A stretch of DNA of 23,689 bases, from contig CAJYBN010000012.1 in NCBI GenBank assembly GCA_913064925.1, positions 1 to 23,689 of the forward strand. Direction: 5' to 3'. Position numbers and translations under genes: made by a program. Shown here piece by piece: positions 6,425 to 15,016 of the stretch. The notes under the pieces were generated by a model that was given only the letters and a program-made list of their open reading frames with translations, did no database searches and was not told the DNA's origin. The first letter of the stretch is position 1. Each line of letters begins with the position of its first letter. The DNA is from an uncultured Peptococcaceae bacterium (GTDB lineage: Bacteria; Bacillota; Desulfotomaculia; Desulfotomaculales; Desulfallaceae).

Positions 6425-7732
6425 ATGCAGGAGCGCGGTCTGGTTATTGAATCAGTGGAAGAGGAGAGCATTGCCCGGGAGCTGGAACTGGAACCCGGCG
6501 ACGCCGTATGCTGCATAAACGGTCATGCGGTGCGCGATATATTGGATTACCGCTACCTGGCCGACGACGCCAGTATACAGGTGACGGTGAGGAAAAAGAA
6601 CGGCGAAGTGTGGTTGCTGGATATCGATAAGGACCCGGGCGAACAATTGGGAATAAGCTTTCGGGACGGTGGTTGGGACCGCACTATAACTTGCGGTAAC
6701 AAGTGCATTTTTTGCTTTGTAGACCAAATGCCGCCCTGCATGCGCCCTTCTTTATACGTAAAAGACGACGATTACCGGCTCTCTTTTGTGCAAGGCAATT
6801 TTATTACCTTGACCAACGCGGGTCCGGCCGACCTCAAGCGTATCGCCGCCATGCGGCTGAGCCCGTTATATATTTCAGTACATACGACCAATCCGGAACT
6901 ACGCCGTTTTATGATGGGTCACCCCCGGGCGGGACGCATCATGGAACAACTGCGCTTTTTGGCGGACGCCGGTATACAAATGCATACCCAAATTGTATTG
7001 TGCCCGGGTATTAACGACGGGCCGGAATTAGACCGCACCATAAACGACCTGGGTTCCCTGTGGCCGTCGGTCCGCTCCCTGGCCGTGGTACCGGTGGGCT
7101 TGACGGCTTACCGGCAGGGGCTTACCCCGCTGCGTACTTATTCGAGAGATGAGGCTCGCGTTGTTTTGGACAAAGTGCACGGGTGGCAGAGCCGCTTTCT
7201 TTCTCTTTTTAGTTATCCTTTGGTATTCGCCGGCGATGAGTTTTACTTACTGGCCGGGTATCCCTTACCGCCGGCAAATATGTACGGCGGTTTTCCTCAA
7301 ACGGAAAACGGGGTGGGTATCGTGCGCCTTTTCTTGGATGAATGGAGGCAAGCGCGCGGGCATTTACCGGCACGGGTTAATCCCGAGCGTTATTATGCTT
7401 TGGTTACCGGCAAATTGGCCGGGCCGGTACTGGAAACCGTGGTCGAGGAACTAAACCGCATACCTGGCCTGCAGGTCGAGCTGTTTGTTCTGGAAAACAA
7501 GTTTTTTGGCCAAACTGTTACCGTAGCAGGCTTGCTGACGGGGCGGGACCTGTTGGAAGGCCTTGCCGGACGGTGGCTTGGAGACAAGGTATTTATTCCT
7601 TCGGTTATGCTGCAAGAGGGCAGGGAACTGTTTCTGGATGACCTAACCTTACAGCAAGTATCCGGCCGCCTACAGGTACCGTTGGTGGCGGTGCGCGGGC
7701 CGGAGGAATTGGTGGGAGAGATGGTGCGCTGA
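6425..7732 (+). CDS. DUF512 radical SAM-like Fe-S protein with N-terminal PDZ domain
   Basis: A 435-residue protein of the DUF512 family. Residues 3-60 look like a PDZ domain (VIESVEEESIARELEL, then EPGDAVCCINGHAV). A Cx3Cx2C motif follows at Cys90, Cys94 and Cys97 (CGNKCIFCFVDQ), as expected for a radical-SAM 4Fe-4S cluster. The middle has radical-SAM-barrel features (LSPLYISVHTT, MHTQIVLCPGINDG), and the C-terminal DUF512 region runs from about 250. The reaction is unknown. The frame stays open to 6158, but the promoter at 6363-6391 and the ribosome binding site fix the start at 6425. Its stop overlaps the der start (TGATG). The pairing with der is recurrent in clostridia, but why is not known. 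Confidence 0.9.
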   Translation: MQERGLVIESVEEESIARELELEPGDAVCCINGHAVRDILDYRYLADDASIQVTVRKKNGEVWLLDIDKDPGEQLGISFRDGGWDRTITCGNKCIFCFVDQMPPCMRPSLYVKDDDYRLSFVQGNFITLTNAGPADLKRIAAMRLSPLYISVHTTNPELRRFMMGHPRAGRIMEQLRFLADAGIQMHTQIVLCPGINDGPELDRTINDLGSLWPSVRSLAVVPVGLTAYRQGLTPLRTYSRDEARVVLDKVHGWQSRFLSLFSYPLVFAGDEFYLLAGYPLPPANMYGGFPQTENGVGIVRLFLDEWRQARGHLPARVNPERYYALVTGKLAGPVLETVVEELNRIPGLQVELFVLENKFFGQTVTVAGLLTGRDLLEGLAGRWLGDKVFIPSVMLQEGRELFLDDLTLQQVSGRLQVPLVAVRGPEELVGEMVR

Positions 7733-9045
7733 TGGCAAGACCCATTGTAGCGATTATAGGACGCCCCAACGTGGGTAAATCAACGCTTTTCAACCGCATA
7801 GTCGGCGGTAGAGTGGCCATAGTGGATGATCTCCCCGGCGTGACCCGGGACCGCCTGTACCAGGACGCCGAATGGAGCGGAAGGTGTTTCACGCTGGTAG
7901 ATACCGGCGGGTTGGATTACCGGGACGATGACGCCATTGTGGCCAACGTCCGCAAACAGGCCCAGCTGGCCGTGGAGGAAGCCGATCTCGTATTATTTGT
8001 GGTGGACGCTCGTGCCGGGGTGACCGGCGCCGATGAAAATGTGGCCCAGGTGCTGCGCCGTTCGCAAAAGCCGGTCATACTGGTAGCCAACAAGGTGGAA
8101 CAATTTAATAAGCTGCCCGAGCTTTATGATTTTTACCGCCTGGGACTGGGTGACCCGTTGCCCGTGTCGGCCGCCGAAGGCTTGAATATAGGCGATCTGT
8201 TGGACATGGTGGTGCGTCAATTGCCGCCGGCGGCGGAGGAAGAAGAGGACGACGACACAATCAAAATTGCCGTCATCGGCAGGCCGAACGTGGGAAAATC
8301 ATCTCTGGTGAACGCCATTTTAGGCGAGGAAAGGGTTATTGTCAGCGACATGCCCGGCACCACGCGCGACGCCATTGATTCCTACATCAACCGGGAAGGG
8401 AAAAAGTATATCATTATTGACACCGCCGGCATCAGGCGCCGCAGCAGGATTGGCAGGGGTACTGAAAGGTACAGTGTTATCCGGGCCCTGCGCGCAGTTG
8501 ACCGCAGCGACGTAGTGCTGGTGATGATCGATGCCGTGGAAAAATTAACTGAACAAGACAAAAAAATTGCCGGCTACGCCCATGAAAAGGGACGAGCTTC
8601 GGTTATAATAGTTAACAAATGGGATTTGGTGGAAAAGGACGGGCGGACGGCCAACCGCTACATTGCCGAGCTGCGGGAAGGGCTCGCTTTCATGCAGTAT
8701 GCCCCGGTATTGTTTATCAGCGCCCTTACGCGCCAGCGCGTACACCGGGTACTGGAACTGGTGGATTACGTAAGCGAGCAGCAAAACATGCGCATTTCCA
8801 CTGCCGACTTCAATGCTCTATTGCGGGAGGCCGCCTTGTACAACCCGCCGTCCCAAGAGAAAGGCAGGCGCCTCAAGCTTTACTACGGCACGCAAGTAGG
8901 CGTTAAACCGCCCACTTTTGTCATATTTGTCAACGACCCCGAATTAGCGCACTTTTCTTACTTGCGCTATTTGGAAAACCAGCTGCGCTCAGCATACGGA
9001 TTTGAGGGTACCCCTATTAAAATCCAATTACGCAAGAGAACATAA
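7732..9045 (+). CDS. der: Ribosome-biogenesis GTPase Der (EngA)
   Basis: Der is a tandem-GTPase assembly factor for the 50S ribosomal subunit. The 437-residue length is typical. G domain 1 has GRPNVGKS at residues 10-17, DTGGLDY, and NKVE from Asn120. G domain 2 has GRPNVGKSS starting at Gly183, DTAGIRRR, and NKWD from Asn295. An acidic linker of EEEEDDD type separates them. The C-terminal KH-like domain covers about 350-437 and ends with the usual PIKIQLRKR. The ATG overlaps the DUF512 stop by one base, and plsY follows after 13 bases, so it belongs to the operon running from 6363 to 10741. All catalytic motifs are intact. Confidence 0.98.
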   Translation: MARPIVAIIGRPNVGKSTLFNRIVGGRVAIVDDLPGVTRDRLYQDAEWSGRCFTLVDTGGLDYRDDDAIVANVRKQAQLAVEEADLVLFVVDARAGVTGADENVAQVLRRSQKPVILVANKVEQFNKLPELYDFYRLGLGDPLPVSAAEGLNIGDLLDMVVRQLPPAAEEEEDDDTIKIAVIGRPNVGKSSLVNAILGEERVIVSDMPGTTRDAIDSYINREGKKYIIIDTAGIRRRSRIGRGTERYSVIRALRAVDRSDVVLVMIDAVEKLTEQDKKIAGYAHEKGRASVIIVNKWDLVEKDGRTANRYIAELREGLAFMQYAPVLFISALTRQRVHRVLELVDYVSEQQNMRISTADFNALLREAALYNPPSQEKGRRLKLYYGTQVGVKPPTFVIFVNDPELAHFSYLRYLENQLRSAYGFEGTPIKIQLRKRT

Positions 9046-9058
9046 GGGAGTGGATAAG

Positions 9059-9655
9059 TTGAACACTTTACTGGCGGTGGTTATTAGCTACCTGATTGGT
9101 TCAATACCCGTAGGTTACCTCCTGGCACGGCTAAAAGGCGTTGATATTAGGCAGCACGGCAGCGGGAATATCGGCGCCACCAACGTGTGGCGCACCCTGG
9201 GCCCCTTGCTTGGGATACTGGTCTTGGCACTGGACGCCGGCAAGGGGGCGGCCGCCGTGCTGGTGGGCCGCAGCCTTGGAGGAGCGGGGACGGAATTGCT
9301 GGCGGCCCTGAGCGCTCTTTGCGGCCACAGCTGGCCAATATTTTTATCTTTCCGGGGGGGCAAAATGATAGCTACGGGTGCCGGTGTTATCCTGGCCATT
9401 TCACCCGTCGTTTTGCTGGGTGCGCTGGGGGTATGGTTGGTTACGGTGGGCATTAGCCGTTACGTTTCTCTTGGATCCATGCTGGGAGGTGTTTCGGTGC
9501 CGGTATTGATGGCGCTTAATGACATGGAATGGCAGTACATTTTATTCGGAGTAGTCCTGGCGGCGCTGGTCATTTACAAGCACAGGTCCAACATTGAGCG
9601 CATTTTGTCGGGTACGGAGTTCAAAGTCGGAGAAGGCGGGAGAAAACGAAAATGA
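9059..9655 (+). CDS. plsY: Acyl-phosphate:glycerol-3-phosphate acyltransferase
   Basis: PlsY is a multi-pass membrane enzyme that transfers an acyl group from acyl phosphate to glycerol-3-phosphate, giving lysophosphatidate for PlsC. From the TTG at 9059 it has 198 residues, the family norm. Motif 1 is GSGNIGATNVWR (34-45), motif 2 is FRGGKMIAT (98-106), and the C-terminal motif is NIERILSGTE. The usual motif 2 is GGKGVAT, so Met103 replaces a conserved glycine. The TTG was chosen because AAGGGAG (9044-9050) lies eight bases upstream and the family's N-terminus (LLAVVISYLIGSIP) begins there; an in-frame GTG at 9050 overlaps that site. The gene overlaps gpsA by four bases, putting the maker of its substrate next in line. 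Confidence 0.94.
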   Translation: MNTLLAVVISYLIGSIPVGYLLARLKGVDIRQHGSGNIGATNVWRTLGPLLGILVLALDAGKGAAAVLVGRSLGGAGTELLAALSALCGHSWPIFLSFRGGKMIATGAGVILAISPVVLLGALGVWLVTVGISRYVSLGSMLGGVSVPVLMALNDMEWQYILFGVVLAALVIYKHRSNIERILSGTEFKVGEGGRKRK

Positions 9656-10710
9656 CCCATGAACATATTGCTGTATTGGGTGCGGGGAGCTGGGGTACCG
9701 CTTTGGCCTGCCACCTGGCGGAAAACGGTTATCCTGTAAAACTGTGGGCAAGGCGCAGGGAACAGGCGGAGGAACTGGCAGCAATCCGGGAGAACAGGCG
9801 CTACCTGCCCGGTGTCAGGCTGCCCGTAAATCTAACGGTTACGCACGATTTGCCTGTGGTACTGGCCAAGGCCAGGTTTGTGGTATTCAGCGTGCCGTCA
9901 CACAGTTTCAGGCAGGTGCTGCGCCAGGCACTGGATTACGTGCGCGAGGACGCGGTGATTGTTAACACGGCCAAGGGAATTGAAGAAAACACCATGTTAA
10001 GGCTGTCCGAAGTATACAGCGAGGAAACAGGCGGGTGGGGGGCCATTAACTACGTGGCGCTATCCGGCCCCAGCCATGCCGAAGAAGTAGCCAGGAAAAT
10101 GCCCACCGCCGTGGTGGTGGCGTCGGGTTCCGAGCGGGCAGCTGAACTGGCCCAGGACTTGTTTATGAGCGACAGCCTGCGGGTTTACACCAACCCGGAC
10201 TTGACCGGGGTGGAAATCGGGGGTGCGCTGAAAAACGTCATAGCCCTGGGTACTGGTATAATCGACGGCCTCAGCGGCAGTGACAACGCCAAGGCGGCGC
10301 TGATGACAAGGGGCTTGGCGGAGATTACCAGGCTGGGAGTGGCGATGCATGCCAACCCGCTTACCTTTGCCGGTTTGGCCGGGTTAGGCGACCTTATTGT
10401 CACTTGCACTAGCAGGCACAGTCGTAACCGCCGCGCCGGGATCGAAATTGGGCGCGGTAAAACACTGCAGGAAGCGCTGGCCGGTGTAAACATGGTGGTC
10501 GAGGGGGTGCGTACCACCAGGGCTGCTTATGGTCTGGCCAAGCGTTGGGGTGTGGAAATGCCCATAACAGAACAAATGTACCGGGTTTTATTTGAGGGGT
10601 TGCCCCCGAAACTGGCGGTGAAAAACCTGATGACCCGCACCAAAACACACGAGGTTGAAGAAGTAGCACTGGCGAAGATCAGGTGGTGGATCGAGCGGGA
10701 TGAAAAGTGA
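9652..10710 (+). CDS. gpsA: NAD(P)-dependent glycerol-3-phosphate dehydrogenase
   Basis: GpsA reduces dihydroxyacetone phosphate to sn-glycerol-3-phosphate for phospholipid synthesis. The 352-residue protein has the N-terminal dinucleotide-binding loop GAGSWGTALA (residues 10-19), NTAKGIE, SGPSHAEEV, the catalytic lysine in GGALKNVIALGTGI (Lys194), and the glycerol-phosphate site GLAGLGDLIVTCTS followed by RHSRNRRAG. The ATG overlaps the plsY stop (ATGA), so translation is coupled with the enzyme that uses its product. It is the last gene of the DUF512-der-plsY-gpsA operon, and a terminator follows at once. In B. subtilis gpsA also lies between der and spoIVA, so this order is partly conserved. 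Confidence 0.97.
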   Translation: MTHEHIAVLGAGSWGTALACHLAENGYPVKLWARRREQAEELAAIRENRRYLPGVRLPVNLTVTHDLPVVLAKARFVVFSVPSHSFRQVLRQALDYVREDAVIVNTAKGIEENTMLRLSEVYSEETGGWGAINYVALSGPSHAEEVARKMPTAVVVASGSERAAELAQDLFMSDSLRVYTNPDLTGVEIGGALKNVIALGTGIIDGLSGSDNAKAALMTRGLAEITRLGVAMHANPLTFAGLAGLGDLIVTCTSRHSRNRRAGIEIGRGKTLQEALAGVNMVVEGVRTTRAAYGLAKRWGVEMPITEQMYRVLFEGLPPKLAVKNLMTRTKTHEVEEVALAKIRWWIERDEK

Positions 10711-10741
10711 CCGCGGTCTTGAAAGACTGCGGTTTATTTTT
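10711..10741 (+). terminator. Rho-independent terminator after gpsA
   Basis: A 9-bp stem with one G-U pair, CCGCGGTCT (10711-10719) and AGACTGCGG (10724-10732), a TGAA loop, and the T-rich tail TTTATTTTT. It starts directly after the gpsA stop codon. On the opposite strand it would follow the convergent NlpC/P60 gene, but the T tract there is poor. Confidence 0.88.
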
Positions 10742-10759
10742 GCAACAGGGCTTGTCCGG

Positions 10760-11359
10760 CTACCGGATAAGACGCACGGCTCCTTTATAGTTTTTCGCGT
10801 AATAAGGTGCATCCAAGTCGGTGGTTATTACTCCGTGTTTGGAAGAAGCATGAATGAACTTGCCGTCGCCGATGTATATACCCACATGGCGGATGTCGGC
10901 GCTACCGTAGTAGCTGAAGAATACCAGATCGCCCGGAACGAGAGACGCGCGGTCGCTTATCTTCTGGCCCATGTTGTACTGGTCGGCGGCCACGTGGGGC
11001 AGGTTTATGCCGACCTGCTTGAATACGTACATGGTGAACCCGGAACAATCAAAGCTGTTTGGCCCGCTGGCGGCGTAAACATAGCGGTGCCCCAGCATCT
11101 CCATAGCGATTTTGACGACCTTGCGTGTTTTGCTGCCGGCTGAGCGGGAAATAACAGCTGTTTCTTTGGTGAAGGCGGGGTTTTGGGCGGCTGGTTGCCT
11201 ATAAGGGTTGGTGTAGCGTATTTGCTTGTTGCAAACGAATTTGCCGTCACCGTCTATTACCGTTACCAAAGGCCGTACGGGGACGGCAAAAACGATTTCT
11301 CCCAGAGGCAGCAGCACCAGTAAAAATAGCAGCGCTGTGCAAAATATTTTTTTGAGCAC
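10760..11359 (-). CDS. Secreted NlpC/P60-family peptidoglycan endopeptidase
   Basis: A 199-residue exported cysteine peptidase expected to cut peptidoglycan stem peptides. It has a signal peptide (Lys-Lys, then a hydrophobic core to about residue 25, ending VFA), a 50-residue linker, and a C-terminal NlpC/P60 domain from about 78. That domain contains the catalytic Cys105 (FDCSGF), His158 (RHVGIYIGDG) and His170 (FIHASS). There are no SH3 or LysM domains. The GTG at 11359 was chosen because AAGG lies eight bases upstream; an in-frame GTG at 11368 abuts that site. It is the only - strand gene in the window, convergent with gpsA and divergent from spoIVA. Its place between two sporulation-era genes does not prove a sporulation role. 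Confidence 0.92.
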   Translation of the reverse strand: MLKKIFCTALLFLLVLLPLGEIVFAVPVRPLVTVIDGDGKFVCNKQIRYTNPYRQPAAQNPAFTKETAVISRSAGSKTRKVVKIAMEMLGHRYVYAASGPNSFDCSGFTMYVFKQVGINLPHVAADQYNMGQKISDRASLVPGDLVFFSYYGSADIRHVGIYIGDGKFIHASSKHGVITTDLDAPYYAKNYKGAVRLIR

Positions 11360-11647
11360 CGTACACACCTTCGTGTTTTAGTCTGATTTTATTTTTTATT
11401 TCGACAAAAAGGACAGGTTTTCCTGCCGGGCGGAAAATTAATGATTTTTTTGATAAATAGTAATAAACAGTAATGAACCTCATATATATATATTGTTAAT
11501 GTATGCCATTGGAAAAAACTTCTCTTAAATGGACTTGCACAAGGCCCTCGTATTACTGCCTTTCCTCTTAGGGGGGATGCTGAGCTGGCAACCATTTTTG
11601 ATATATATTGATTTATCTAATTTTTGGTGCAAGGAGGGAGTGCGTTC
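11360..11647. other. AT-rich divergent intergenic region between nlpC/P60 and spoIVA
   Basis: A 288-base gap far richer in A and T than the genes around it, with an (AT)n tract at about 11481-11492. It must hold the promoters of both divergent genes. I looked for SigA, SigE and SigK hexamers and found only partial matches, none worth calling. The spoIVA ribosome binding site AAGGAGGG is at 11632-11639. A short + strand frame from 11529 has no ribosome binding site and runs into spoIVA out of frame, so it is not called. Confidence 0.5.
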
Positions 11648-13129
11648 ATGGAAAAGTATGATGTTTTCCGCGACATTGCGGAACGCACCGAGGGAGACAT
11701 CTACCTGGGTGTTAGCGGCGGCGTGCGGACGGGCAAATCGACTTTTATCAAGCGTTTCATGGAATTAATGGTTATTCCCAACATCGAAAACGTGTACGAG
11801 CGGGAAAGGGCAAAGGACGAACTTCCCCAGAGCGGTAACGGGAAAACCATCATGACTACCGAACCCAAGTTTGTGCCCAACGAGGCGGTGGAGGTGGAAA
11901 TAAGCCCCAATCTGAAGGTTAAGGTACGCCTGGTTGATTGTGTGGGATACAGGGTGGAGGGGGCATTGGGCTACGAAGACGAGGACGGCAACCCGCGCAT
12001 GGTATCCACGCCTTGGTTCGAGGAACCGATTCCCTTTGAAGAAGCCGCTGAGGTGGGAACCAGGAAGGTTATCAGCGAGCACTCCACCATCGGCCTGGTC
12101 GTTACCACTGACGGCACCACCACAGACATCCCCCGGGAAAATTTCATCCCCGCCGAAGAAAGGGTCGTTCGGGAATTAAAAGAAATAAACAGGCCCTTTT
12201 TGGTTATATTAAATAGTACTGTACCCGACAGCGAAGAAACATTACAACTGGCAGACGAACTGACGGAAAAGTACGACGTTCCGGTTATCCCGGTAAACTG
12301 CGCCGAAATGAGCCAGCAGGACATACTGCTGATCATGGAAAAAGCCCTCTTCGAATTCCCAGTCAATGAGGTTTCCATCACCATGCCGCAGTGGGTGGAA
12401 GAGCTGGATTCCAATCACTGGCTGCGGGAAAAATTCGATAACGCCATTCGGGAAACGGTACAGCAGGTGCGCCGTTTGCGGGACATAGACGGGGCCGTGG
12501 AAAAGCTGGGCGAGTACGACATGGTGCAGCAGGTGCATTTGCGCAACATGGACCTTGGGACGGGGACTACGGCCATAGAGATAAGCGCCAAGCCCGAGCT
12601 GTTTTACAGGGTACTGGAGGAGGAAACCGGCTTCCATCTGGAGGGGGAGCACCAGCTGTTCCGCTTGGTTAAAGAGTTAGCCGAGGCCAAGCGCCAGTAT
12701 GACAAGGTGGCGTCGGCTGTTATGGAGGTTAAGGAACACGGTTACGGGGTGGTGAACCCCAGCATAGAAGACATGCAGCTGGAAGAACCTGAATTAATCC
12801 GGCAAGGCAGCAGATTCGGCGTGAAACTTAAGGCTAGCGCCCCTTCTATACACATGATCAGGGCCAATATCAATACCGAAATTACGCCCATCATCGGCAC
12901 CGAGAAGCAATGCGAAGAACTTGTGCGGTACATGCTGAACGAGTTTGAGGAAAACCCGCAAAAAATATGGGAGTCGGAGATATTCGGCAAGTCGGTTAGC
13001 GAGCTGGTGCGTGAAGGCATACAAAACAAGTTGCAGAGGATGCCGGAAAACGCGCAGGCCAAATTACAAGAAACCGTGCAGAGGATCGTCAATGAGGGTA
13101 GCGGTGGACTTATCTGCATCATCATTTGA
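11648..13129 (+). CDS. spoIVA: Stage IV sporulation protein A, spore-coat morphogenetic ATPase
   Basis: SpoIVA binds and hydrolyses ATP to polymerise on the forespore surface as the basement layer for coat assembly, in the mother cell. The 493 residues closely match the 492 of B. subtilis. The N-terminal ATPase domain has the Walker A sequence GGVRTGKST with Lys30 and Ser31, and DCVGY as the Walker B region. The C-terminus ends GGLICIII, the conserved membrane-proximal tail. The ATG at 11648 lies eight bases after AAGGAGGG; the frame is open to 11624, but those codons contain the ribosome binding site. It stands alone, with a terminator directly after the stop. In B. subtilis hbs follows spoIVA; here it does not. 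Confidence 0.98.
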   Translation: MEKYDVFRDIAERTEGDIYLGVSGGVRTGKSTFIKRFMELMVIPNIENVYERERAKDELPQSGNGKTIMTTEPKFVPNEAVEVEISPNLKVKVRLVDCVGYRVEGALGYEDEDGNPRMVSTPWFEEPIPFEEAAEVGTRKVISEHSTIGLVVTTDGTTTDIPRENFIPAEERVVRELKEINRPFLVILNSTVPDSEETLQLADELTEKYDVPVIPVNCAEMSQQDILLIMEKALFEFPVNEVSITMPQWVEELDSNHWLREKFDNAIRETVQQVRRLRDIDGAVEKLGEYDMVQQVHLRNMDLGTGTTAIEISAKPELFYRVLEEETGFHLEGEHQLFRLVKELAEAKRQYDKVASAVMEVKEHGYGVVNPSIEDMQLEEPELIRQGSRFGVKLKASAPSIHMIRANINTEITPIIGTEKQCEELVRYMLNEFEENPQKIWESEIFGKSVSELVREGIQNKLQRMPENAQAKLQETVQRIVNEGSGGLICIII

Positions 13130-13155
13130 ACCGGTCGGAAGGGCCGGTTTTTTTT
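13129..13155 (+). terminator. Rho-independent terminator after spoIVA
   Basis: Stem AACCGGTC (13129-13136) and GGCCGGTT (13142-13149) with one G-U pair and a GGAAG loop, then an eight-base T run to 13155. It overlaps the last base of the spoIVA stop codon and isolates spoIVA from the amino-acid operon whose promoter begins 11 bases later. Confidence 0.93.
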
Positions 13156-13165
13156 GCGTTTATTA

Positions 13166-13194
13166 TTGCCAGAAAAGAGGGTCGGTGGTATAAT
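13166..13194 (+). promoter_or_regulatory. SigA-type promoter of the pheB-hom-thrB-lysC-apgM operon
   Basis: TTGCCA (13166-13171), a 17-base spacer, and a perfect TATAAT (13189-13194). The predicted transcription start is near 13201. The in-frame ATG at 13193 lies inside the -10 element, so it cannot be the start of the following gene's protein. No attenuator or riboswitch is visible in the roughly 50-base leader. Confidence 0.85.
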
Positions 13195-13252
13195 GTCTAC
13201 CATGCATGGAATTTTATCCGTGCTGCATGGATTGGCCCAGGAGGTGCAAAAG

Positions 13253-13696
13253 GTGACGGGCAGGGAACCGCGGTTTTTTTTGGTGCAAGAGGACATCTTG
13301 CCCGAAGCCATTTATAAAACCGTTCAGGCCAAGGAACTGCTTTTCAGCGGTGAGGTGGCTACTGTGGCTGAAGCCGTAGAAAAAGTGCAGCTCAGCCGCA
13401 GCGCTTTTTACAAGTATAAGGACAAGGTTTTTCCTTTTTACCGGTGGAATAAAGACAAGACAGTTACCCTGGAAATGTCATTGGAACACCGGGCGGGGGT
13501 TTTGTCGGCGGTACTAAACAAGATAGCCGCAGTGGGAGGCAATATAGTTACCATCAACCAGAACCTGCCCCAGCAAGGGATTGCCAACGCTACCGTAACC
13601 CTGGAAACAACTGAGCTGAAATGTTCAGTGGAGGAGATTCTTGCGTTGGTACGCAGCACGAACGGGGTCAGGGGGGCTAAACTGCTGGGTACATGA
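13253..13696 (+). CDS. pheB: PheB-type ACT-domain regulatory protein
   Basis: A 147-residue protein of the UPF0735/PheB family, thought to sense amino acids. Residues 8-20 (FFLVQEDILPEAI) and 37-62 (TVAEAVEKVQLSRSAFYKYKD, then KVFPF) form the family's N-terminal helix-turn-helix-like part. Residues 70-145 are an ACT domain (EHRAGVLSAVLNKIAAVGG). The GTG at 13253 was chosen because AGGAGG (13239-13244) lies eight bases upstream, the resulting length equals that of B. subtilis PheB, and upstream ATGs fall within or at the edge of the promoter. It begins the operon, 27 bases ahead of hom, which suggests a regulatory role for aspartate-family synthesis. A direct effect on hom or lysC is inference. 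Confidence 0.88.
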   Translation: MTGREPRFFLVQEDILPEAIYKTVQAKELLFSGEVATVAEAVEKVQLSRSAFYKYKDKVFPFYRWNKDKTVTLEMSLEHRAGVLSAVLNKIAAVGGNIVTINQNLPQQGIANATVTLETTELKCSVEEILALVRSTNGVRGAKLLGT

Positions 13697-13723
13697 GTAA
13701 ATGTTAGGAAAGGGGCTTTTAAG

Positions 13724-15016
13724 ATGTCGGGCGACAAGCTATATATCGGCATGTTGGGCATGGGTACGGTGGGCAGGGGCGTGTACCGAATCATCACCGG
13801 CAATGGGGAAAATATTAAGCGCAAAATTGGCGCCGAGTTGGAAATAAAAAAAATTCTGGTACGCGATACGACCAAGGACCGCGGCATTGCAGTTCCCCCC
13901 GAGCGGTTTACCACCAAGCTTGAAGATATTGTCGATGATCCAGAGATAAAAATTGTGGTGGAAGTCATGGGTGGCATCGATCCCACCCTTGATTACGTGA
14001 GCAAGGCTCTTCAAAACGGCAAAAGCGTGGTTACCGCCAACAAGGATATGCTCGCCGCACACGGCAAGCAATTATTTGCCCTGTCCGAAGCCAATAATAC
14101 CGATCTTTTGTTTGAGGGGAGCGTAGGGGGCGGCATTCCCATAATCAGGCCTTTAAAGCAATGCCTGGCGGCCAACCGCATCAGCCGCATTATTGGTATA
14201 ATCAATGGTACCACCAATTATATGCTGAGCAAAATGACCAGGGAAGGTGCCAATTTCGACGATGTACTGCGAGAAGCACAAGCCAAGGGCTACGCCGAAG
14301 CCGACCCAACTGCCGATATTGAAGGGTACGACGCTGCACGTAAGCTGGCCATTTTGGCTTCTATAGCGTTTAACTCGCGTATAGTACCGGACGATGTCTA
14401 CGTTGAGGGAATTACCAAGATTACCCCAACTGATATTAATTACGCCGGTGAACTCAATTACATCACCAAATTGCTGGGTATCGCCAAAGAGACGGCGGAG
14501 GGCATAGAGGTGCGTGTACATCCCACCTTGATACCGCGGCAACACCCGCTGGCCGCCGTTAATGACGTATACAACGCCATTTTTGTAACCGGGGACACCA
14601 TTGGCGACACCATGTTTTACGGGCGGGGAGCAGGAGAAATGCCCACGGCCAGTGCGGTGGTGGCCGATATCATGGACGCTGCCAGGGATTTGCTGCGCAA
14701 CGTGCCGGGTATTATTTCCTGCACTTGTTTTGAGGAAAAACCTGTCAAGGACATAATGGCTATAGAAAGTAAGTATTACGTGCGCCTGCAGGTTGATGAC
14801 AAGCCCGGGGTGCTGGCGTCCATCGCGTACGCTTTCGGCGATAAGGATGTTAGCCTGGCATCGGTGCTGCAAAAACAAACCGATACAGTAACGGCGGAAA
14901 TTGTAGTCATTACGCACCTGGTGCGGGAAAAGAACATGCAGGAGGCGCTGGAAATAATCAAGCACCTTTCCTCGGTGAAAGAGATTTCCAACGTGATTCG
15001 GGTGGAGGATGAATAA
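13724..15016 (+). CDS. hom: Homoserine dehydrogenase
   Basis: Hom reduces aspartate semialdehyde to homoserine with NAD(P)H, the branch point towards threonine and methionine. The 430-residue protein has the Rossmann loop GMLGMGTVGRG (residues 9-19), NKDMLA, the signature NGTTNYM from Asn161, and AEADPTADIEGYDAARKLAIL, which carries the catalytic region. Residues from about 350 to 430 are a C-terminal ACT domain (VDDKPGVLASIAYAFGDKDVSLASV) for feedback control. AGGAAAGGGG lies upstream of the ATG. The gene overlaps thrB by eight bases and shares the promoter at 13166 with pheB. Confidence 0.98.
   Translation: MSGDKLYIGMLGMGTVGRGVYRIITGNGENIKRKIGAELEIKKILVRDTTKDRGIAVPPERFTTKLEDIVDDPEIKIVVEVMGGIDPTLDYVSKALQNGKSVVTANKDMLAAHGKQLFALSEANNTDLLFEGSVGGGIPIIRPLKQCLAANRISRIIGIINGTTNYMLSKMTREGANFDDVLREAQAKGYAEADPTADIEGYDAARKLAILASIAFNSRIVPDDVYVEGITKITPTDINYAGELNYITKLLGIAKETAEGIEVRVHPTLIPRQHPLAAVNDVYNAIFVTGDTIGDTMFYGRGAGEMPTASAVVADIMDAARDLLRNVPGIISCTCFEEKPVKDIMAIESKYYVRLQVDDKPGVLASIAYAFGDKDVSLASVLQKQTDTVTAEIVVITHLVREKNMQEALEIIKHLSSVKEISNVIRVEDE

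Noticed and set aside
11529..11768. A small + strand frame upstream of and into spoIVA
   Set aside because: It has no ribosome binding site and overlaps spoIVA by 120 bases out of frame.
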